DNA of 5,426 nt, taken from the NCBI GenBank assembly GCA_023252065.1, contig JAHEXO010000192.1:1-5426 (forward strand). Direction: 5' to 3'. This DNA is from Nocardioides sp. (GTDB lineage Bacteria > Actinomycetota > Actinomycetes > Propionibacteriales > Nocardioidaceae). The notes under the pieces are model-generated. The model ran no database searches. It saw only the letters and a program-made list of their open reading frames with translations, and had not been told where the DNA came from. Shown piece after piece: positions 1-5,426 of this stretch (position 1 is its first letter; every line of letters starts with the position of its first letter). A program made the translations under genes and the position numbers.

Positions 1-293
1 TTCATCCTGGACAGGCTCGACGAAGGCGGCCTCACGCGGCATCAACTACATCCACAACCGCATCCGCGAACACGAGCAGCGCGATCTCGTGCACGACTGG
101 CTCGTCGTGAGGGGCTTCCGCGGCGCGGTCGATGCCGACCTGCGCAAGCGCGTGGGAACGAGGTCGGGAATCCTCTTCCGGACAGCAAGGTCGCCCACGA
201 GAGCGGTACGACGCCGCCCAGGATCCGGCCGGACAGGCCCCCGGGCGTGAGGAGCAGGGCGGCTACGTGAACGTCGACGAGCACCGGTACTGA
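1..293 (+). pseudogene. 3' end of an unrecognised gene with its frame broken three times
   Basis: Coding-like codon use (third positions mostly G or C) passes through all three plus frames. Frame 1 is used for about 1-35 (FILDRLDEGGLTR), frame 2 for about 38-156 (from GINYIHNR to RKRVG), frame 1 for about 157-201 (NEVGNPLPDSKVAHE), and the third frame from about 204 to the TGA at 291-293 (RYDAAQDP to VNVDEHRY). Small losses of about 2, 1 and 1 bases would explain all three shifts; a 2-base AG gain is an alternative for the last. The joined product is rich in Arg, Asp, Glu and His, with no obvious membrane segment or catalytic motif. I do not recognise the family, and it does not match what I recall of the BoxB C-terminus. 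It is either a decayed gene or an intact gene with sequencing deletions. The 5' part lies outside the window. Confidence 0.6.
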
Positions 294-310
294 GGTTTCT
301 CAGACCCGGT
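283..310. terminator. Possible bidirectional hairpin between convergent genes
   Basis: CTGAG (290-294) and CTCAG (299-303) form a perfect 5-bp stem around a GTTT loop. After a small internal loop, ACCG (283-286) can pair with CGGT (307-310) and lengthen it. The hairpin spans both stop codons: TGA at 291-293 on the plus strand and the regulator's TGA at 302-300 on the minus strand. There is no T-run on either side, so it is not a classical intrinsic terminator, though U-poor hairpins are common in high-GC actinobacteria. Confidence 0.4.
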
Positions 311-1157
311 CCGACGCGGTCGCCTGAAGCTGCTCCCACTCGCGCTGCGCTCGCGCGTGCCACTGCGCGTGCCGCTGGTGGAAGACCGAGGCAGCGCGTG
401 GTCCTGGCCAGTCGTGGTCGAGGAGCTCGCGCGGTAGATCGGGATCGAGGAACGGAAACCGGCGCCACGTCTGCACGAGTTCGACCTGTGCGACGAAGGC
501 ATCCCGGCCGGTGGTCGCCCTTCGGCCCTGGAACTCGTCCAGGAACGCGAGATAACGCTTCTCGACGTCCGCCAGGTCCCAGGCGGCTTCGCCGAGGAGT
601 CTCTCCTCGCCGATCCCGGCCGTCGGACCGACCCAGGAGAACGATTGGGACACCAGGTCGAGCTCCCGTACCACCCGGTCGACCTCGCCGGCACGGGTGG
701 CGTCCGGGCTGATCCACAAGCCCGACGTTGGCGAGCCGAGGCCCAGCCACGTCAGCCGGGTGCGGAGCCGGTGGCGCAGCTGGCGCTGGCTCTCCGGGAC
801 GGACACGCTCAGGACGAGCCAGCGACCGTCCCAGGGGTGCGGCTCTCTCATGAACCCGTAGATGCGTGTGGTGCCCTCGGCGAGCAGGTCCGTGCCGTGG
901 TCGCTGAGCAGCCACGACGTACGCCGACCGTGTCGCTGCGCGCTGAGAAGTCCCTCGGCGCTCGTGCGGGCAATGGCTTGCCGCGCGGCTCGTTGCTCGA
1001 TGTCGAACCGGCCCAGCGCCTCGAGAATGGTGGCGGTCCACACCGGCTCCTGCCGGGGCAGGGCGAACTCGCCGAGCACGGTGAGGAGCATGGAACGCGC
1101 GCTCGCCGAGCCGATCTCGCGCCGACGACTCAACGGTGCGGACGGAGCGTCGGTCAC
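300..1157 (-). CDS. PaaX-family transcriptional regulator, probable repressor of the box operon
   Basis: This 285-residue protein has the full PaaX layout and a normal length for the family. An N-terminal winged-helix region spans about residues 18-90 (SARSMLLTVLGEF, then AARQAIARTSAEGLL, then RHGRRTSWLLSDHG). The central domain, about 95-175, carries the typical WDGRWLVLSVSVPESQRQLR stretch and SGLWISPD. The C-terminal part, about 195-276, holds WRRFPFLDPDLP and a final charged helix. PaaX of the phenylacetate pathway is a repressor released by phenylacetyl-CoA. Divergent placement against boxC and a CoA ligase suggests that this one senses benzoyl-CoA or a related aryl-CoA; that is inference. 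The start is GTG at 1157, with GGAGAG (minus strand, 1167-1162) four bases upstream. It probably also represses itself, since both promoters must share the short divergent gap. The family call is firm; the ligand is not. Confidence 0.93.
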   Translation of the reverse strand: MTDAPSAPLSRRREIGSASARSMLLTVLGEFALPRQEPVWTATILEALGRFDIEQRAARQAIARTSAEGLLSAQRHGRRTSWLLSDHGTDLLAEGTTRIYGFMREPHPWDGRWLVLSVSVPESQRQLRHRLRTRLTWLGLGSPTSGLWISPDATRAGEVDRVVRELDLVSQSFSWVGPTAGIGEERLLGEAAWDLADVEKRYLAFLDEFQGRRATTGRDAFVAQVELVQTWRRFPFLDPDLPRELLDHDWPGPRAASVFHQRHAQWHARAQREWEQLQATASDRV

Positions 1158-1184
1158 CTAGCTCTCCGATCGTTCCACAACTGC

Positions 1185-1212
1185 TTGACGAGTCATCATC
1201 GTTTCGTAGGAT
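1185..1212 (+). promoter_or_regulatory. Likely promoter of the boxC operon
   Basis: TTGACG (1185-1190) and TAGGAT (1207-1212), separated by 16 bases, fit the vegetative sigma-factor consensus TTGACA/TATAAT well for a GC-rich genome. They lie about 70 bases upstream of the boxC start in the divergent gap. A 5' leader of about 65 bases would follow. No other pair of this quality was seen in the gap. Confidence 0.6.
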
Positions 1213-1215
1213 GAT
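1195..1215. promoter_or_regulatory. Inverted repeat over the -10 box, candidate operator
   Basis: ATCATC (1195-1200) and GATGAT (1210-1215) are perfect 6-bp inverted arms around a 9-base spacer, giving a 15-bp centre-to-centre spacing, about one and a half helical turns. The right arm covers the second half of the TAGGAT -10 box, so a bound protein would block RNA polymerase. The obvious candidate ligand is the divergent PaaX-family regulator. The arms do not match the E. coli PaaX site as I recall it (TGATTC and GAATCA, widely spaced), so the assignment rests on position alone. Confidence 0.4.
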
Positions 1216-1226
1216 CTTGGCCGCAA
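1198..1226 (-). promoter_or_regulatory. Weak candidate promoter of the regulator gene
   Basis: On the minus strand, TTGCGG (1226-1221) and AACGAT (1203-1198) are 17 bases apart and face the regulator start at 1157. The -10 match is poor. If real, it overlaps the boxC promoter back to back, so one bound repressor could block both. Confidence 0.2.
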
Positions 1227-1267
1227 CGGTGCCGCCCCCACAGCGGACCTTCGTTCTGATCGGCTCA

Positions 1268-1281
1268 GGAAGAAGTACTTC
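1268..1281 (+). promoter_or_regulatory. boxC ribosome-binding site overlapping a small palindrome
   Basis: AGGAAG (1268-1273) sits ten bases before the boxC ATG at 1284 and supports that start. The perfect 10-bp palindrome GAAGTACTTC (1272-1281) overlaps its end and nearly reaches the ATG. This may be chance, or it could fold the translation start or bind a protein. Confidence 0.45.
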
Positions 1282-1283
1282 AG

Positions 1284-3023
1284 ATGACCACCGCTCAGCA
1301 GGAGCAGGCCCAGGGCGCCGGCGGCGGGCCCCAGCCGGTGGCGAGCGGCCCGGAGGGTGAAGGCGTACCCGTGGTCGACTTCGACACCCACCCTGACCGG
1401 TACCACCACTGGCACCTCGCGGTGCACGACCAGGTAGCCACGGTCACGCTCGGGGTCGACGAGTCAGGCGGTCTCGTCCCTGGCTACGAGCTCAAGATGA
1501 ACTCCTACGACCTGGGGGTCGACATCGAGCTGTACGACGTCGTACAGCGGCTGCGTTTCGAGCATCCTGAGGTGAAGGTCGTCGTGATGACGGGGGGCCT
1601 GGACCGGATGTTCTGCGCCGGCGCCAACATCCGGATGCTGGCGCAGTCCAGCCACGCCTGGAAGGTCAACTTCTGCAAGTTCACCAACGAGACCCGTAAT
1701 GGGATCGAGGACGCGACCGAGCACTCTGGTCAGACCTGGATCGCCGCGCTCAACGGCACAGCGGCGGGCGGCGGCTACGAGTTGGCGCTCGCCTGCGACG
1801 ACATCATCCTCGTCGACGACGGATCCTCCACCGTCTCACTGCCCGAGGTGCCGCTGCTGGGTGTCCTGCCCGGCACCGGTGGCCTGACGCGGGTGGTCGA
1901 CAAGCGGCACGTGCGCAAGGACAGAGCCGATCTGTTCGCCACCAAGTCCGAGGGCTACCGCGGCAGCACCGCTGTCGCCTGGGGCCTGATCGACGCGACG
2001 TTCCCCAAGCGGTCGTGGGACGAGCAGATCAGGACCCGCGCATCGGACGCCGCCGCTCGTTCGTCGCGCAGTGGCGAGCACGGCGTCGTGCTGACGCCCC
2101 TTCGCCGGGTCGAGGACGGCGACACGATCACCTATCCCTTCGTCACGGCGACCGTCGTCCGGGACGCGCGCAGAGTGGACATCACCGTCCACGGCCCGAC
2201 CGAGGCGCCGCCGGCCGATGGGGCGGCCGTACTCGAGCAGGGCGTCGACTACTGGCCGCTGGCGGTCACGCGCGCGCTCGACGACCTCGTGCTCCGGCTC
2301 CGAACCAACGAGCAGGAGCTCGGCACCTGGGTCTTCCGCAGCCGGGGCGACACCGACCAGGTGCTCGCCTACGACGCGCAGCTGCGCGACCTCGCCGGCG
2401 ACTGGTTCGTCAACGAGACCGTCCACTTCTACAAGCGCTTGCTCAAACGGCTCGACGTCACTAGCCGCACCATCTTCTCGGTGATCGAGCCCGGCAGCTG
2501 CTTCGCCGGCCTGCTCCTCGAGATCCCGCTCGCCTCGGACCGCCAGTACATGCTGGAGGGTGTGTTCGAGGACGTCGACCCGGACGCCGATCCGGCGAGC
2601 ATCGTGCTCACCCGGTCCAACGACGGCGCCTACCCGATGGGCAACGGCCTGACCCGGCTGGCCAGCCGGTTCTGGGGTCACGACAACGCTCTCGAGGCCG
2701 CTCGCGCCACGGTCGACAAGCCTCTGACGGCCACTGCCGCCGACGAGGTGGGGCTGGTGACCATGGCTCTCGACGACATCGACTTCGATGACGAGCTCCG
2801 CATCGCCTTCGAGGAGCGCGCCTCGCTCTCGCCCGACGCGCTCAGCGGCATGGAGGCCAACCACCGCTTCGTGGGGCCCGAGTCGATGGAGACGAAGATC
2901 TTCGGACGACTCACGGCCTGGCAGAACTGGATCTTCAACCGGCCCAATGCGTCCGGGCCCGAGGGTGCGCTGCGCCGGTTCGGCACCGGGCAGCGCGGCA
3001 GCTACGACTACCGGCGGGTCTGA
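1284..3023 (+). CDS. boxC: Benzoyl-CoA-dihydrodiol lyase (2,3-epoxybenzoyl-CoA dihydrolase) BoxC
   Basis: BoxC opens the ring of 2,3-epoxybenzoyl-CoA with water to give 3,4-dehydroadipyl-CoA semialdehyde and formate, in the cytoplasm. The protein has 579 residues against about 555 in proteobacterial BoxC. The N-terminal crotonase half is very conserved: MNSYDLGVDIEL (72-83), RFEHPEV (91-97), FCAGANI at the oxyanion hole (110-116), SSHAWKVNFCKFTNETRNG (122-140), AGGGYELALACD (161-172) and SLPEVPLLGVLPGTGGLTR (185-203). The second half holds the family blocks ELGTWVFRS (345-353), SVIEPGSCFAGL (399-410), LSPDALSGMEAN (515-526) and FGRLTAWQNWIFNRPNA (540-556). About 30 Gly/Gln/Pro-rich residues precede the conserved core. 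A GTG at 1371 with GAAGG upstream is an alternative start, but the ATG at 1284 has a better-placed AGGAAG. The stop lies four bases before the CoA ligase start, so the two are probably translationally coupled. Confidence 0.95.
   Translation: MTTAQQEQAQGAGGGPQPVASGPEGEGVPVVDFDTHPDRYHHWHLAVHDQVATVTLGVDESGGLVPGYELKMNSYDLGVDIELYDVVQRLRFEHPEVKVVVMTGGLDRMFCAGANIRMLAQSSHAWKVNFCKFTNETRNGIEDATEHSGQTWIAALNGTAAGGGYELALACDDIILVDDGSSTVSLPEVPLLGVLPGTGGLTRVVDKRHVRKDRADLFATKSEGYRGSTAVAWGLIDATFPKRSWDEQIRTRASDAAARSSRSGEHGVVLTPLRRVEDGDTITYPFVTATVVRDARRVDITVHGPTEAPPADGAAVLEQGVDYWPLAVTRALDDLVLRLRTNEQELGTWVFRSRGDTDQVLAYDAQLRDLAGDWFVNETVHFYKRLLKRLDVTSRTIFSVIEPGSCFAGLLLEIPLASDRQYMLEGVFEDVDPDADPASIVLTRSNDGAYPMGNGLTRLASRFWGHDNALEAARATVDKPLTATAADEVGLVTMALDDIDFDDELRIAFEERASLSPDALSGMEANHRFVGPESMETKIFGRLTAWQNWIFNRPNASGPEGALRRFGTGQRGSYDYRRV
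1529..1548. repeat. Perfect 20-bp palindrome inside boxC
   Basis: The half-site GCTGTACGAC (1529-1538) is followed directly by its exact reverse complement, with no spacer or mismatch. It falls in codons for Glu-Leu-Tyr-Asp-Val-Val-Gln-Arg (residues 82-89). The second Val uses GTA, an uncommon codon in such GC-rich DNA, and that A is needed for the symmetry. It lies about 330 bases downstream of the operon promoter. It may bind a dimeric regulator or be chance. Confidence 0.5.
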
Positions 3024-3027
3024 GCCG

Positions 3028-4656
<1,629 letters not shown>

Positions 4657-4743
4657 GTGCTCGTCGCCACCGCGACCTGCTCGTGGCACCGGTTCCGTCC
4701 TGATTCCGAGTACGCCCGCACAGCGCCAGGAGGAGACTCGGCC
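4657..4743 (+). other. 87-base gap between ligase and ferredoxin, with a strong ribosome-binding site
   Basis: AGGAGGAG (4728-4735) sits eight bases before the ferredoxin ATG at 4744, the strongest ribosome-binding site in the window, and decides that start. No convincing promoter or terminator hairpin was seen, so read-through from the ligase is likely. A GTG at 4653 overlaps the ligase TGA as GTGA and opens a 16-codon frame ending at 4703. It is too short to call a gene but would be placed for translational coupling. Confidence 0.6.
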
Positions 4744-5073
4744 ATGCCGTACGTGATCGCCAGCCCCTGCATCGACGTCAACGACAAGGCGTGCGTCGAC
4801 GAGTGCCCCGTCGACTGCATCTACGAGGGGAACCGCAAGAGCTACATCAACCCCAGGGAGTGCATCGACTGCGGCGCCTGTGAGCCGGTGTGTCCGGTCG
4901 AGGCGATCAGCCAGGACCGACGGGTCCCCGACGAGGACGAACAGTTCATCGACGACAACCTGACGTTCTTCACCGGGGTGCTGTCGGGTCGCGACTCTCC
5001 GCTCGGCTCACCCGGAGGCGCCTCCAAGGTCGGCGAGCTGGACACAGACACACCGCTCGTCCGCGGCTGGTAG
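4744..5073 (+). CDS. fdxA: Seven-iron ferredoxin, FdxA type
   Basis: This 109-residue soluble electron carrier has the 7Fe ferredoxin pattern. By analogy with Azotobacter ferredoxin I, Cys9, Cys17 and Cys50 bind a [3Fe-4S] cluster, and Cys21, Cys40, Cys43 and Cys46 bind a [4Fe-4S] cluster; Cys25 is the usual extra cysteine. Blocks include CVDECPVDCIYEG (17-29) and ECIDCGACEPVCPVEAI (39-55). The C-terminal LGSPGGASKVG (87-97) is a hallmark of actinobacterial FdxA. Compared with the FdxA proteins I recall, about ten residues (VLSGRDSPL region, 79-87) appear inserted before that block. The ATG at 4744 is chosen for its ribosome-binding site and because FdxA proteins begin this way. In this operon it may supply electrons to a benzoyl-CoA epoxidase reductase (BoxA has ferredoxin-like domains of its own). 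The role is inference; the symbol reflects family, and this may not be the genome's only copy. Confidence 0.92.
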   Translation: MPYVIASPCIDVNDKACVDECPVDCIYEGNRKSYINPRECIDCGACEPVCPVEAISQDRRVPDEDEQFIDDNLTFFTGVLSGRDSPLGSPGGASKVGELDTDTPLVRGW

Positions 5074-5080
5074 GCCACCG

Positions 5081-5426
5081 ATGCTCGACGGCCACCTCCT
5101 GATCGACGCCCACGTGCACCTGCCGGTGCTCGGTTCCCTGCGCCCTGCCTGGATCCAATGGGCGCGAGACTTCGGCCCTCCCGGGATCCTCGACGAGCTG
5201 TGGGACGCCGATGGTCACCCCGAGCCGCAGGCCCTGGACGAGGTGTTCGACCAGCAAGGCGTCGACGCTGCCCTGCTCTTCTGTGAGTACAGCCCTAAGG
5301 TCACCGGCTACCAGAGGTTCGAGGACCTGCTTCCGGTCGTCGAGCACAACCCGGCGCGGTTCCGGCCGGTCGCCAACGTCAACCCTCACCTGCAGTTCCC
5401 GATCGCCGACGAGGTACGCCGACAGC
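5081..5426 (+). CDS. Amidohydrolase-family protein (amidohydrolase 2 / ACMSD-like), N-terminal part
   Basis: The frame opens with ATG seven bases after the ferredoxin stop and runs off the window edge, giving 115 residues. Near the start, LLIDAHVHLP (residues 6-15) has the His11-x-His13 metal-binding motif of the amidohydrolase superfamily on the first beta strand. Then come the DEVFDQQGVDAALLF stretch (53-67) and ARFRPVANVNPHL (92-104), which resemble metal-dependent hydrolases and decarboxylases of the amidohydrolase 2 family (ACMSD, gamma-resorcylate decarboxylase and relatives). The remaining metal ligands lie beyond the window, so hydrolase and decarboxylase cannot be told apart. Tight spacing to the ferredoxin implies co-transcription. 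The ribosome-binding site is weak (only TAGG before the ATG), consistent with coupling. It is not a canonical box-pathway enzyme. Confidence 0.8.
   Translation, partial: MLDGHLLIDAHVHLPVLGSLRPAWIQWARDFGPPGILDELWDADGHPEPQALDEVFDQQGVDAALLFCEYSPKVTGYQRFEDLLPVVEHNPARFRPVANVNPHLQFPIADEVRRQ

Noticed and set aside
1..293. C-terminus of BoxB epoxidase as identity of the left-edge gene
   Set aside because: Attractive by context, but the joined segments do not show the C-terminal blocks of BoxB that I recall.
46..1041. 331-codon open frame on the minus strand overlapping the regulator
   Set aside because: Its Arg/Pro/Ala-rich product is an off-frame reading of the PaaX-family gene; the family motifs are all in the 300-1157 frame.
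2788..3027. Upstream in-frame extension of the CoA ligase to an ATG at 2788
   Set aside because: It overlaps the conserved boxC C-terminus and gives Ser/Arg/Pro-rich sequence; the ligase family N-terminus starts at 3028.
4657..4743. 29-residue N-terminal extension of the ferredoxin from a GTG at 4657
   Set aside because: FdxA proteins begin at the MPYVIASPC-type start, and AGGAGGAG is placed exactly for the ATG at 4744.

Overview
The window reads as high-GC actinobacterial DNA. Codons end mostly in G or C, starts and ribosome-binding sites fit that group, and the ferredoxin closely resembles actinobacterial seven-iron FdxA proteins. The genus cannot be fixed from the sequence; a soil actinomycete of the Nocardioides/Pseudonocardia kind is only a guess. 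The region is part of a catabolic cluster for aerobic, CoA-dependent breakdown of benzoate or a close relative (the 'box' or epoxybenzoyl-CoA pathway).

Layout. Positions 1-293 hold the 3' end of a plus-strand gene whose reading frame is broken at three places; I do not recognise its family. It runs convergently into a minus-strand PaaX-family regulator (300-1157), with only six bases between the stop codons and a small hairpin across them. The regulator is transcribed divergently from the catabolic genes. The 126-base gap between them (1158-1283) holds a good vegetative-type promoter for the catabolic genes and an inverted repeat on its -10 box that could be the operator. Next on the plus strand come boxC (1284-3023, benzoyl-CoA-dihydrodiol lyase), a benzoate-CoA ligase (3028-4656), a seven-iron ferredoxin (4744-5073) and the start of an amidohydrolase-family protein (5081 to the window edge). 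Gaps of 4, 87 and 7 bases suggest one operon.

How it works together. The ligase makes benzoyl-CoA (or a substituted analogue). An epoxidase, BoxAB in the known pathway and not seen here, would make 2,3-epoxybenzoyl-CoA. BoxC opens that ring, releasing formate and 3,4-dehydroadipyl-CoA semialdehyde. The ferredoxin may feed electrons to the missing epoxidase. The amidohydrolase is not a canonical box enzyme and may point to a modified substrate or a side step. By analogy with PaaX, the regulator probably represses the operon until an aryl-CoA forms.

I did not find a wholly new system. The least explained items are a perfect 20-bp palindrome inside boxC, the ferredoxin plus amidohydrolase in a box operon, and the broken gene at the left edge.
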